Source: Teredinibacter franksiae (GTDB lineage: Bacteria > Pseudomonadota > Gammaproteobacteria > Pseudomonadales > Cellvibrionaceae). Taken from it: DNA of 64,000 bases. Below are positions 26,159-35,735 of the stretch, one piece after another. Position 1 is the stretch's first letter; the number at the start of each line of letters is the position of its first letter. The DNA lies in contig NZ_JACJUV010000001.1 of the NCBI RefSeq assembly GCF_014218805.1, positions 3,608,501 to 3,672,500 of the forward strand, in the 5' to 3' direction. The translations under genes were made by a program, and so were the position numbers. The notes beneath the pieces are model-generated. The model searched no databases, was not told the DNA's origin, and saw only the letters and a list, made by a program, of their open reading frames with translations.

Positions 26159-27163
26159 ATGCCTGTTACTAACTTTATTGCGCATCGCGTGCAGCGGTTA
26201 TCACCGTCTGAAAATTGTAAAATTCAATTACGTTCCGAAGAGTTCAAGCTAAACGGAAGAATCGAAGAAGTTTTTCGAGAGTTAAAACAATCTTATCTTA
26301 AACGTTTAGGTAAGCAGTATGGCCGATTCTCAGACGATATTGGCCAGTTTCCGCTTTCGAGCTGGATTAAGGAGCTGTTGGAAGACAAAGTCAGTTTTGT
26401 GAAATTTACAGAACAGCTACTTACGCAGCTCAGGAGCCTATTTGATAGTGGCGAATTTTCTGTAGAAGGCCATTTTTTTGTCGCACTGGAAAAGCTGGAA
26501 ATCGGAAACAGTATTTACTGCTTCTGGGCGCATCAAAATCAAGCTGCAGCATTGGATGGCGAGCTGAACTTCAGTGACGTGCAAACGCTAGAAACGGCGA
26601 ATGTTGCCTGGGCAGCAAAAATTAATATTGAAGAGTGGGTAAGTGGAGCTTCGCAGCATTACTTAGGCGTAATTGCTTGGCGTGGCGAAAAAGAAATTTC
26701 CGACGCGTTGCTCGATGTAATAGGGTTTACCGATAGGGTAGACACCAAAGCCGATACCGAGGTGTTTCTAGAAGCCGTTGAAAGCTATGTGGGTAAACTC
26801 TCGGAAGAAGAGGTTTCACCGGCTCGCGATAAAATTGTGGAGTACTGTCTTGAGCAAGACAAATTAGGGCAAGCCGTGGAGCTGTCTGAGTTGTCTCGAG
26901 AGGTGAATACCGGTGCGCCTAATGAATTCTATCAGCAGTTGCAAAGCCATAACCCTAAAATAAAAAAGGAATTTATTGCCGACCGTGGGCAGGTAAAGAA
27001 TTATGTGCGTATCAGCGGCCGTGATGAGTTAATGAGCATGAGCTTTGCTTCGGATTGTCTCGGAGAGACGATTGTTTATGATGCTGAGACAGATAGCCTG
27101 ACTATTCGTAAAATTCCCTCTGCATTGAAGGCGCGACTAATGAAGCACCTTAGGGAAGGGTAG
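26159..27163 (+). CDS. yejK: Nucleoid-associated protein NdpA/YejK
   Basis: 334 residues, matching the size of E. coli YejK. Start MPVTNFIAHRVQRL, then HFFVALEKLEIGNSIYCFWAHQ, and a C-terminal DRGQVKNYVRISGRDELMSMSFASDCLGETIVYDAETDSLTIRKIPSALKARL that is diagnostic of the family. The protein binds the nucleoid and is thought to protect DNA; its exact role is unsettled. It lies 18 bp after acyP. Confidence 0.92.
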   Translation: MPVTNFIAHRVQRLSPSENCKIQLRSEEFKLNGRIEEVFRELKQSYLKRLGKQYGRFSDDIGQFPLSSWIKELLEDKVSFVKFTEQLLTQLRSLFDSGEFSVEGHFFVALEKLEIGNSIYCFWAHQNQAAALDGELNFSDVQTLETANVAWAAKINIEEWVSGASQHYLGVIAWRGEKEISDALLDVIGFTDRVDTKADTEVFLEAVESYVGKLSEEEVSPARDKIVEYCLEQDKLGQAVELSELSREVNTGAPNEFYQQLQSHNPKIKKEFIADRGQVKNYVRISGRDELMSMSFASDCLGETIVYDAETDSLTIRKIPSALKARLMKHLREG

Positions 27164-27269
27164 TCTTTTCTCGTTAACGGGGAGGGGTAAGCGGGAGTAC
27201 GTGGAGAAACAGTACAGATAATATTGGATGCTCATTCGAAGCGAGCACCCAATACGCGTAAAGCCTAAC

Positions 27270-28055
27270 TTAGTAGGTATAAACCAAAGTGACAGAGCTC
27301 TGAGTGTCTGTTTTGTCGAACTCCGGTTGAACGACAGAGTTATGACTTACAGTAAAGCCAGCTTTTAATGCAAAAGAGCCGTTGATAGCCGTTGTAAGCG
27401 CTGTTTCTGCTTTAGTTTTAGTGTTTTTATCGGTGTCTGGAGATATTTCAGAGCTCAGTGTTTGGGTGAACTTTGCATGGTCAGTGATTTGCCACTTATA
27501 GTTGGCTGAAATACGCAATACCACGTTTTCGGACTTAACCCCTTCTTCCGTTACAATACCGTTTGCGTCGGTAATATCATCCGTTGTGGAGAGAGCTAGA
27601 CCCGGGCCGACGTTGTAGAGTAGTTGTTGGTTTTCAGTTTTGAAAAGGCGGTCAGAATAACCCGCTGCTATAGTCCCTTGGTATTCATAGCCACTAAATT
27701 TATCTTCCTCGTAAGAGGCGAACATGAATAGGCCGCGGTGTTCTTCATTTAGCTTGTAGTCGCTTTGGGCTGAGGCGAAATATTTTTCGGCGTCTACCCT
27801 GTCTTCAGTCGATGGCACATCATCTATTATAATATCGACTTGGTTTTCCTTGTAGAAAGCCTCGACAATATAATTGTTCAACCATTTATCGAGGTTGTGC
27901 TTGATATCAAGCTTTCCTTTGAAGGCAGTTGATTGGGTGTTACCGGTGGTGATCAGGGCTCCAACTTCAGCTTCTGCTTGAATGGGTTTTGTCTCTTCAG
28001 CAGCAAAGCTTGAAATAGATAAAACTGAAGTTAGCGAGGCGACCAAAAGTCTCAT
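27270..28055 (-). CDS. DUF481 outer-membrane protein (YdiY-like, salt-induced)
   Basis: 261 residues. Signal peptide MRLLVASLTSVLSISSFAAE, then a DUF481 barrel: EAEVGALITTGNTQSTAFKGKLDIKHNLDKW, FASAQSDYKLNEEHRGLFMFASYEEDKFSGYEYQGTIAAGYSDRLF and a C-terminal SSVTLVYTY ending in an aromatic residue. This order is characteristic of the YdiY-like 'salt-induced outer membrane protein' family, of unknown transport role. GAAGGACACCTC immediately upstream of the ATG is a good ribosome site. A possible weak hairpin (TTGGATGCTC/GAGCACCCAA near 27220-27250) lies beyond the stop. Confidence 0.88.
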   Translation of the reverse strand: MRLLVASLTSVLSISSFAAEETKPIQAEAEVGALITTGNTQSTAFKGKLDIKHNLDKWLNNYIVEAFYKENQVDIIIDDVPSTEDRVDAEKYFASAQSDYKLNEEHRGLFMFASYEEDKFSGYEYQGTIAAGYSDRLFKTENQQLLYNVGPGLALSTTDDITDANGIVTEEGVKSENVVLRISANYKWQITDHAKFTQTLSSEISPDTDKNTKTKAETALTTAINGSFALKAGFTVSHNSVVQPEFDKTDTQSSVTLVYTY

Positions 28056-28179
28056 GAGGTGTCCTTCTATGGAGTAGTATTGGGAGATTGAGTTTAATGT
28101 TTAGAAACTAAAACAATCGTACATAAACCGTTTTTTTACGGCCGCGATTCTGACAGGATAAATACAGAAAACAACCTCT

Positions 28180-28929
28180 ATGGATAAAAAAAAAGCTATC
28201 GAATCGTTCAATTTTCCCGTCATTGGTCGCGTCCATTCTTGTTATAAAGAAAAATTTGGAATTCCACGCCAATCAGGCCTGGTTACAGCAGCGCAGGCAC
28301 GTATTGAAATAGTTTCGCCCTACAATAATTCCGAGGCTTTTTATGGCCTAGAACACTGTAGCCACCTCTGGTTACAGTTTGTGTTTCACCGAAGTCTAGA
28401 GCATCAATGGCGACCGCGCGTGCGTCCACCACGGTTGGGTGGCAATAAAACTTTAGGGGTGTTTGCAACTCGCTCTCCGGTCAGGCCATCGGCGCTAGGG
28501 CTATCGGTTGTCGCATTGGACCGTATTGAGACTGAACGGGAGCTGAACCTCTATGTTCTTGGCGGCGACCTGCTTGATGGCACCCCTATTATCGACATTA
28601 AACCTTATGTGCCTTATGTGGATTGCATAGATAGCGCCAAAAACGCTATTGCCGATACCCCTCCCGCCCTTTTACCTGTGTATTTTTGCGCTAAAGCAGA
28701 AGAACAGCTAAGTAGTATAGAAAACAGCCAGCAAAGGCGCATAATTATTGAGCAGGTTTTACAGCAGGATCCTCGACCTAGTTACCAAAAAACAGACGGC
28801 GGCCGAATATATGGCATGAAAATCTTTGATTTCGACCTAAAATGGCGTTATTTAGAGTCGAACTGCGGCGATCTAATAGAAGTGGTTGCTTTAGATGGCG
28901 ATGAATCCGGCAATCGTTCCGATTGCTGA
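28180..28929 (+). CDS. trmO: tRNA (N6-threonylcarbamoyladenosine(37)-N6)-methyltransferase TrmO
   Basis: 249 residues of the TsaA/TrmO family. The signature PVIGRVHSCYKEKFGIPRQSGLVTAAQARIEI, GLEHCSHLWLQFVFH, and RPPRLGGNKTLGVFATRSPVRPSALGLSVVALDRIE are all present; the C-terminal domain ends DPRPSYQKTDGGRIYGMKIFDFDLKW. The enzyme adds a methyl group to ct6A/t6A37 in some tRNAs using SAM. Length is close to the 235 residues of E. coli TrmO. Its end runs close to the GltD-like gene at 29021. Confidence 0.92.
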   Translation: MDKKKAIESFNFPVIGRVHSCYKEKFGIPRQSGLVTAAQARIEIVSPYNNSEAFYGLEHCSHLWLQFVFHRSLEHQWRPRVRPPRLGGNKTLGVFATRSPVRPSALGLSVVALDRIETERELNLYVLGGDLLDGTPIIDIKPYVPYVDCIDSAKNAIADTPPALLPVYFCAKAEEQLSSIENSQQRRIIIEQVLQQDPRPSYQKTDGGRIYGMKIFDFDLKWRYLESNCGDLIEVVALDGDESGNRSDC

Positions 28930-29020
28930 AAAACCAACCATTTGCGCTATATCAAATTTCAGCCCGGAAAAATGGCCTAACCTATTTTTAATAATTGGCC
29001 TTACCAGAGGTTGGATAATA

Positions 29021-30649
29021 ATGAATATTCGCTCAGCAGATATGACCACGCCTCCCGACCTTACCTCTAGTGCCGGTACGGGACCCTCCGCAGACAAACG
29101 ACCTGTCTATCAGGATTATTTACCACCGTGTAATAACGCTTGCCCCGCCGGGGAGAATATCCAAGGGTGGTTGGCGCTGGTGCACGATGGACGTTACCAA
29201 GATGCCTGGCAATTATTAGTTGAAAATAACCCTATGCCCGCTGTTCATGGCCGGGTGTGTTATCACCCCTGTGAATCTGAGTGTAACCGTGAGCAGGTGG
29301 ATGGCGCGGTGGGTATTCATCAGATAGAGCGCTATTTGGGTGATATGGCCATCGAGCAGGGGTGGATACCGAAATTCACCAGCCGTAAAACGGGTAAGCG
29401 GGTGTTGGTCGTTGGGGCAGGCCCCAGCGGTTTAAGTGCGGCCTATCAGCTTGCTCGCCTAGGCCATACGGTTGAGATTCGCGATGCCGGCACTATTGCC
29501 GGCGGCATGATGCACTTTGGTATCCCTGCGTACCGTCTTCCGCGCAAAATTTTACAGGCCGAAATTAGCCGCATCGAAAAAATGGGCGTAAAGATTACAC
29601 TCAACCACAAGGTTGAAGACCTGCAAAAAGAAAAAGAGCAGGGTGCCTTCGATGCGGTTTTTGTTGCTGTGGGTGCGCATATATCCAAAAAGATCAATAT
29701 TCCTTCACGGGAAGCGGGGCGCATTCTCGATGCGGTGAATTATCTCCACGACGTTAGCTCTGGAAATCAACCTCTGCTCGGTCGCCGAGTAGCCATCTAT
29801 GGTGGAGGTAACACCGCTATGGATGCCGCTCGCACGGCAAAACGTTTGGGTGCGGAAGAAACACTGATTATTTACCGTCGCGACATGGAGCATATGCCCG
29901 CGCATCAATTCGAAGCCGAAGAGGCGATGGAAGAGGGTGTGAAAATTAATTGGTTGCGCACTATTCATGAAATAGACGAAGACCAAATTAAAGTTGAAAA
30001 AATGGAACTCGATGACAGTGGGCGCCCACAACCAACGGGTATCTTTGAAACCTTGGAAGCCGATGCGTTAATTCTTGCCCTTGGCCAAAATATCGATTCA
30101 CAACTCATGCAGTATATTCCCGGCGTTGATTTCACTGACGATGGCACCGTGCAAGTGGACAGCCATATGATGACCGGGCAACCGGGTATATTTGCAGGGG
30201 GCGATATGGTGCCCAGCGAGCGCACGGTCACCATCGCAACGGGTCACGGCAAAAAAGCGGCGCGTAATATTCACGCCTTTATTAGCGGCCAGGCCATGAC
30301 GAAGAAGAATCCTGCCGACGTAGTGGGTTTAGATTCACTCAATATTTGGTATTACGCCAGTGCCAGTCAATCGCAACAACCTGTTGTTCCCGCCGATGAG
30401 CGGAATAAGAGTTTTGATGAGGTCCTTGGTGGCTTAACCCCCGCCGAAGTAAAGTACGAGGCCAGTCGTTGCTATTCATGCGGCAATTGTTTTGAGTGCG
30501 ACGGCTGCTACGGCGCATGTCCGGAAAATGCGATTATAAAACTCGGAGTTGGGCGCTTTTACCAAATTGATTATTCGCTTTGTACAGGCTGTGGTGCCTG
30601 TACAACACAGTGCCCAACAGCCGCCATTCATATGACTGAAAAAGTGTGA
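29021..30649 (+). CDS. GltD-like NAD(P)H oxidoreductase with extra iron-sulfur clusters
   Basis: 542 residues. Residues ~35-110 have the N-terminal Fe-S domain (CNNACPAGENIQGW and CYHPCESECNR). Two Rossmann folds follow, VVGAGPSGLSAAYQLARLGH (~131) and IYGGGNTAMDAARTAKRLGA (~260), with GGDMV for flavin binding. The C-terminus adds two four-cysteine motifs (CYSCGNCFECDGCYGACP near 485 and CTGCGACTTQCP near 523). This is the glutamate synthase small-subunit-like family found next to pyruvate:ferredoxin oxidoreductase, where it likely passes electrons between NAD(P)H and the low-potential carrier rather than making glutamate. The ATG at 29021 was chosen over an in-frame ATG overlapping trmO (28895). 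nifJ starts 10 bp after its stop. Confidence 0.88.
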   Translation: MNIRSADMTTPPDLTSSAGTGPSADKRPVYQDYLPPCNNACPAGENIQGWLALVHDGRYQDAWQLLVENNPMPAVHGRVCYHPCESECNREQVDGAVGIHQIERYLGDMAIEQGWIPKFTSRKTGKRVLVVGAGPSGLSAAYQLARLGHTVEIRDAGTIAGGMMHFGIPAYRLPRKILQAEISRIEKMGVKITLNHKVEDLQKEKEQGAFDAVFVAVGAHISKKINIPSREAGRILDAVNYLHDVSSGNQPLLGRRVAIYGGGNTAMDAARTAKRLGAEETLIIYRRDMEHMPAHQFEAEEAMEEGVKINWLRTIHEIDEDQIKVEKMELDDSGRPQPTGIFETLEADALILALGQNIDSQLMQYIPGVDFTDDGTVQVDSHMMTGQPGIFAGGDMVPSERTVTIATGHGKKAARNIHAFISGQAMTKKNPADVVGLDSLNIWYYASASQSQQPVVPADERNKSFDEVLGGLTPAEVKYEASRCYSCGNCFECDGCYGACPENAIIKLGVGRFYQIDYSLCTGCGACTTQCPTAAIHMTEKV

Positions 30650-30659
30650 GGAGTGAATA

Positions 30660-33600
30660 ATGGACGCGAATAAAAATACCGCCGTACAGGTCACTCTCGA
30701 TGGTGGCGAAGCCACAGCCTATGTGGCCTATAGAACCAATGAAGTTTGTTCTATTTACCCTATTACGCCCTCATCGCCAATGGCAGAATTTGCCGACGAG
30801 TGGGCGAGCCAGGGTGTTAACAACCTGTGGGGGCAGACGCCGTTGATAGCCGAACTGCAAAGTGAAGGCGGTGCCGCAGGTACGGTACACGGAGCTTTGC
30901 AAACGGGTGCGTTGACCACAACATTTACGGCCTCCCAAGGCCTGATGTTGATGATTCCCAATATGTATAAAATTGCCGGGGAATTAACACCAACGGTTTT
31001 TCATGTGGCCGCGCGCTCTTTGGCTGCGCAGGGGCTTTCTATTTTTGGTGATCATCAAGATGTAATGGCCGTTCGCCAAACTGGTTTTGCACAACTGGTT
31101 TCTTCCTCTGTGCAAGAATGTCACGATATGGCGCTAATTGCCCAATCAACAACCCTAAAAAGCCGTGTGCCCATCGTACATTTTTTTGATGGCTTTCGTA
31201 CCTCACATGAAGTTAGCAAGATCTCGATGTTAGCAGATGAGCACATTCGAGCCATGATTGATGATGAGCTAGTATTCGCGCACCGCAGCCGTGCGCTAAA
31301 TCCAGACAACCCAAAAATGCGCGGAACGGCGCAAAATCCGGATACCTATTTTCAGGGCAGGGAAACCGTTAATACCTATTACAGTCAAAGCATTAACATT
31401 TTTGAAGAGAATTTCAAAAAATTTGCTGAACTGACCGGTCGTCACTATCAGTTGTTTGAATACTTTGGCGACCCAAAAGCCACTCGTGTACTCATACTCA
31501 TGGGTTCCGCCACCGAAACAGTTAAATCAACGGTGGAGTATTTAAACAAGCAAGGCGAGAGCGTTGGCGCTATTCGGGTGCGCCTCTACCGGCCATTTAG
31601 CGCCGAGCACTTGCTACGGGCACTACCGAAAACGGCAGAAAAAATAGCGGTACTGGATAGAACCAAAGAGCCGGGTTCAAACGGCGAGCCGCTATACAAA
31701 GATGTCGTTACTGACTTAGCGCAAGCACACAGCAATGGGCTGCGCAGTCGCATGCCGCGGGTTATAGGCGGCCGTTACGGTTTATCGAGTAAAGAGTTTA
31801 CGCCTGCAATGGTGGCGCGAGTATTTGAAGAATTGAATGCCGAAAAGCCTAAAAACGGTTTTACGGTTGGTATTACAGACGATAAATCGTTTACCAGTCT
31901 CGATAATATTAAACCCCTGGATATTGAAGCGGATGAAACAATTCGTGCGCTTTTTTACGGACTGGGGGCTGACGGTACGGTGGGTGCCAACAAAAACAGC
32001 ATTAAGATTATTGGCGCTGAAGACCGTTTTTCTGCGCAAGGTTACTTTGTTTACGATTCTAAAAAAGCCGGCAGTATGACCACCTCGCACTTACGGTTTG
32101 GCCCGCATAAAATTGAGTCACCTTACTTAATAACCTCCGCGTCGTTTGTGGCTTGCCATCAGTACAATTTTATCGATCACGTAGATATCCTTGCGGGCGC
32201 TAAACGCGGTGCCACCTTCCTACTAAACAGCCCCTACGGCAAACATGAGGTGTGGGATAAGTTGCCACAACATCTACAGCGGAAAATAATTGAAAAGGAA
32301 GTGGCGTTTTACGTTATAGATGGGGCACGTGTTGCGCGCTCGGTGGGCATGGGAAGTCGTATCAATACTGTAATGCAAACCTGTTTCTTTGCGCTCAGCG
32401 GCATAATGGAAAAAGAAGAGGCGATAGCAAAAATTAAAAGTGCCGCGCAAAAAAGCTATGCCAGAAAAGGTCAGGACATTGTTAAGCGTAATTTCGCGGC
32501 AATAGATTCTGCGCTTGCTCACCTAGAAGAAGTAAATTATCCGCAGGTGGTGACCAGTGAGTACAATCCAGACCCAATGCAAGCCTTTGATAATGCACCA
32601 GATTTTGTAAAACAGGTGACCAGTCAAATTATCCTAGGTAAGGGCGATTTAATTCCCGTTGCCCAATTGCCCGACGACGGCACCTTTCCAACCGGAACAA
32701 CCCAGTGGGAAAAACGCAATATTGCCGCGGACTTACCTATCTGGGAATCTGAATTGTGCATTCAATGCGGCAATTGCGCCATTGTATGCCCGCACGCCTC
32801 GATTCGCGCCAAATTCTATCGGGCACCCGAGTTGGAGAGTGCTCCAGATAGCTTTAAAACCTCTCACGTGACGGCACGCGGGTTTCCCGATTTGCGCTAC
32901 ACGTTGCAGGTGTACCCGGAAGATTGTACCGGTTGTGGGCTGTGCGTACGTGCTTGCCCGGTGAACGATGCTGAAGATGAAAGTCGTCATGCGATTAACA
33001 TGCAACCGAAAAACGATTGGTTAGCGCAAGAAAAGGAAAACCTGACGTTTTTCGAAACGCTGGAGTATAACGACCGCGCCACCGTCGATTTTTCTAATGT
33101 TCGCGGTGTGCAATATTTACAGCCATTGTTTGAATTTAGTGGCGCCTGTTCTGGGTGCGGTGAAACACCCTACCTTAAATTAATTAGTCAGTTGTTTGGT
33201 GGCAGGGCTTTAGTTGCCAATGCTACTGGCTGCTCTTCCATTTATGGCGGTAATTTACCGACAACACCTTGGGCGCAAAACAGTGAAGGTAAGGGGCCCG
33301 CTTGGTGCAACTCGTTGTTCGAGGATAACGCTGAGTTTGGCTTCGGCTACCGTTTAACCGCCGATCAGCATCTAAAGTTGGCGCGTATGCGTTTGCTGGA
33401 ATTGCGCGATAAGCTCGATGTTGATTTAGTGGATGCCGCGCTTGGTGCCGAACAGCAACTGGAAAGTGATATTCGCAAGCAGCGCCAGCGGGTAATCGTG
33501 CTGCGTGCTGCTCTGGAAACATTGGATGACCCCAAAGCCAAAGATTTACTCTCTGTAATTGACCATTTGGTCAGGCGCAGCGTCTGGATTGTAGGCGGCG

Positions 33601-34250
33601 ATGGCTGGGCGTACGATATTGGCTACGGTGGAGTAGACCATGTAATTGCCAGTGGCCGCGATGTGAATGTGTTGGTAATGGACACCGAAGTCTACTCTAA
33701 CACCGGTGGTCAGGCGTCGAAGGCAACACCCATTGGGGCAGTCGCAAAGTTTGCGGCGGGTGGTAAGGTGGTTCCGCAAAAAGATCTTAGCTTACAGGCT
33801 ATTGCCTACGGCAGCGTTTATGTCGCGCGCATTGCCTTGGGAGCAAACCCTCAACAGGCTTTACAAGCTTTCCGCGAGGCTGAAGCCTACCCTGGGCCAT
33901 CGCTAATTCTGGCTTACAGTCATTGTGTAGAGCATGGTATTAGTATGGATGAGGGGCTGACTCAACAGAAGCTGGCGGTTAAGTGCGGTTACTGGCCCCT
34001 ATATCGTTACAACCCAAGTCTTCACTCCACTGGTCGGAATCCGTTTATGCTTGATTCATTGCGGCCGTCTATCGACATGCAGGAATACGCGTACCGTGAA
34101 AATCGCTACAAAATCCTGCGTAACCGGAACCCCGAAGAAGCCAAGCGCTTGATGAGCTTGGCTCAGCAAGTCGTTAATCAGAAGTGGTCTGTATATGAGG
34201 AGATGGCCACCCGCGATGTGCACGCGTTTACGCCTGATACGCGTAACTAA
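30660..34250 (+). CDS. nifJ: Pyruvate:ferredoxin (flavodoxin) oxidoreductase
   Basis: 1196 residues, the standard size. Oxidatively decarboxylates pyruvate to acetyl-CoA with low-potential electrons. Domain I begins DGGEATAYVAYRTNEVCSIYPITPSSPMAE with the TPP half-site; the ferredoxin-like insert carries CIQCGNCAIVCPH (~700) and CTGCGLCVRACPV (~758); CSGCGETPYLKL (~829) supplies the third cluster; GDGWAYDIGYGGVDHV (~980) and DTEVYSNTGGQASKATP complete TPP binding. The gene follows the GltD-like protein as an operon. It suggests low-oxygen or redox-flexible metabolism in this bacterium. Confidence 0.95.
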   Translation: MDANKNTAVQVTLDGGEATAYVAYRTNEVCSIYPITPSSPMAEFADEWASQGVNNLWGQTPLIAELQSEGGAAGTVHGALQTGALTTTFTASQGLMLMIPNMYKIAGELTPTVFHVAARSLAAQGLSIFGDHQDVMAVRQTGFAQLVSSSVQECHDMALIAQSTTLKSRVPIVHFFDGFRTSHEVSKISMLADEHIRAMIDDELVFAHRSRALNPDNPKMRGTAQNPDTYFQGRETVNTYYSQSINIFEENFKKFAELTGRHYQLFEYFGDPKATRVLILMGSATETVKSTVEYLNKQGESVGAIRVRLYRPFSAEHLLRALPKTAEKIAVLDRTKEPGSNGEPLYKDVVTDLAQAHSNGLRSRMPRVIGGRYGLSSKEFTPAMVARVFEELNAEKPKNGFTVGITDDKSFTSLDNIKPLDIEADETIRALFYGLGADGTVGANKNSIKIIGAEDRFSAQGYFVYDSKKAGSMTTSHLRFGPHKIESPYLITSASFVACHQYNFIDHVDILAGAKRGATFLLNSPYGKHEVWDKLPQHLQRKIIEKEVAFYVIDGARVARSVGMGSRINTVMQTCFFALSGIMEKEEAIAKIKSAAQKSYARKGQDIVKRNFAAIDSALAHLEEVNYPQVVTSEYNPDPMQAFDNAPDFVKQVTSQIILGKGDLIPVAQLPDDGTFPTGTTQWEKRNIAADLPIWESELCIQCGNCAIVCPHASIRAKFYRAPELESAPDSFKTSHVTARGFPDLRYTLQVYPEDCTGCGLCVRACPVNDAEDESRHAINMQPKNDWLAQEKENLTFFETLEYNDRATVDFSNVRGVQYLQPLFEFSGACSGCGETPYLKLISQLFGGRALVANATGCSSIYGGNLPTTPWAQNSEGKGPAWCNSLFEDNAEFGFGYRLTADQHLKLARMRLLELRDKLDVDLVDAALGAEQQLESDIRKQRQRVIVLRAALETLDDPKAKDLLSVIDHLVRRSVWIVGGDGWAYDIGYGGVDHVIASGRDVNVLVMDTEVYSNTGGQASKATPIGAVAKFAAGGKVVPQKDLSLQAIAYGSVYVARIALGANPQQALQAFREAEAYPGPSLILAYSHCVEHGISMDEGLTQQKLAVKCGYWPLYRYNPSLHSTGRNPFMLDSLRPSIDMQEYAYRENRYKILRNRNPEEAKRLMSLAQQVVNQKWSVYEEMATRDVHAFTPDTRN

Positions 34251-34674
34251 ATACACGGCGGCGGAGTGTTTGTTTTTTTCGGGATTAGCGCTAGTGTCGA
34301 TAGCGGCTCCATGCGCATTAGCCAGTGGCATGGGCGCTCGTACTATCCACTGGCAGGCCTTTATTTGCGTGTGGTTGTATGCCACGGGGGCGTCTTATTG
34401 GTTAACTATTGGGGACTAAATGCAATGCAAACAGGGTTCTCTGTGAATCTACGAAAAATGGTGAAATTCGTGGCGCATAGTTCAAAATAAGCCTGTACAT
34501 GGGTGAATAGTCCGGCTAATATTCCGCCAGCTAGAAAGAAAGTAACATCTTTAAAATCTCCATTTCGTTGTTTTATCCGTAATACCTCGTCCTGCAGTTT
34601 CTAAGTACCAGTCTCTTTTTTTCGCTACCCGTGCCAAATTAAGGCGTTATAAAATTTAATTTCAGGATATTGTT
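34251..34674. other. 424-bp intergenic region upstream of the cold-shock gene
   Basis: No convincing gene. The last 100-170 bp before 34675 is AT-rich and would hold the long leader typical of csp genes. Small frames at its 5' end overlap the nifJ terminus and are not supported. Confidence 0.55.
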
Positions 34675-34884
34675 ATGTCAGATACCGTTACAGGAACCGT
34701 AAAATGGTTCAACGAATCTAAGGGTTTTGGTTTTATCGAACAGGAATCCGGTCCCGATGTATTCGCACACTTCAGTGCAATTACCGGTGATGGTTTTAAA
34801 ACTTTGGCCGAAGGCCAGAAAGTTCAGTTTAAAGTGTCTCAAGGTCAAAAAGGCCCGCAGGCTGAGAACATTGTTGCTGTCTAA
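34675..34884 (+). CDS. Cold-shock protein, CspA family
   Basis: 69 residues forming one cold-shock OB-fold. RNP1 KGFGFI and RNP2 VFAHF are intact in [35 protein letters not shown]. It binds single-stranded RNA and DNA and acts as an RNA chaperone in the cytosol. The ribosome site is TCAGGATATTGTT before ATG. Monocistronic with a strong terminator. The precise paralogue (CspA/C/D/E) cannot be decided. Confidence 0.95.
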   Translation: MSDTVTGTVKWFNESKGFGFIEQESGPDVFAHFSAITGDGFKTLAEGQKVQFKVSQGQKGPQAENIVAV

Positions 34885-34905
34885 ATAGCATTTAGATTTT
34901 TCAAG

Positions 34906-34939
34906 AAAAGGGCAAGCCTAGTGGGCTAGCCCTTTTTTT
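34906..34939 (+). terminator. Rho-independent terminator of the cold-shock gene
   Basis: AAAAGGGC-A-AGCC pairs with GGCT-A-GCCC around TAGT, with one mismatch, then a run of about eight T (ending near 34939). Confidence 0.85.
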
Positions 34940-35735
34940 TGGCCATAAATACGGCTTATGGTGTTGTAAGTTGATATTCGAGCGCTCGACGCTGTATTTT
35001 CAGCGGCAATTGTACCTGCCTTATCTCTAGATTGAGGTCGAATTTAGTCACTTGAGATGCTGTATTGGTTTGTGTCGTTTGATGCAATTGCCTCGGCGAG
35101 CTGTATGAGTGCCGTGCTGTGTCCATTAGCTGTTTGCTTTCTCGGGTTTTCCCCCCACACAATAAAATACGGCAGTGTATGAGCGCTATGTTTGGTTTAG
35201 GAGGCCAAAAGTCCCGTGTGACTATTGCTGTGATACTTATCCGCTATGGTTGCTACCGTGGTTTTGCCGTTGTTCATAATATTTGGGTGGGGAAACGATT
35301 GGTTGACGCTACCCTGCCAAATATTATACGAGGTGCCCTAAGGATGCTCGTGCGTTACTTTAGGTGATTTATAACTTTTCTTATGGTGTTGATGGCGCGC
35401 AGTCTGTGGCGGCTAAAGTGGTGAGTTTGGGCGGTTGTCTTTGTGACGAAGTTTGTGTGGAAAGCCTAAAAATTTTGATCGAATATTTATTTGTATTATT
35501 GTAAGCATCTTACCGGTACAATTTCGTTGCATGTGTTATTTCCTATAAAAATAAAAACAAACATACTTATTTCAATGTTTTTCGACACCAGATTTTCCGA
35601 TGACCTTGCGTTTTATTCGGTTGCACGCAAAGGCTGTCGTCTATTTTTTCTTTTTTGTACTTATCTCTTCGTTTTTCCGGGCCGGTTAAACCATCAACGT
35701 TTCAATAATTAAACACGTGATACAGAGGCAGCCCT
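34940..35735. other. About 800 bp with no supported gene; contains an 11-bp inverted repeat
   Basis: Short frames on both strands look like chance. ATAATATTTGG (35276-35286) is the exact inverse of CCAAATATTAT (35317-35327), with a 30-bp spacer, and could be a structured RNA, a protein site or a mobile-element remnant. The last ~250 bp is AT-rich and is probably promoter for the CBM2 gene. Confidence 0.45.

Noticed and set aside
35119..35367. Possible small gene in the gene-free region
   Set aside because: Composition and lack of any motif or ribosome site suggest chance.
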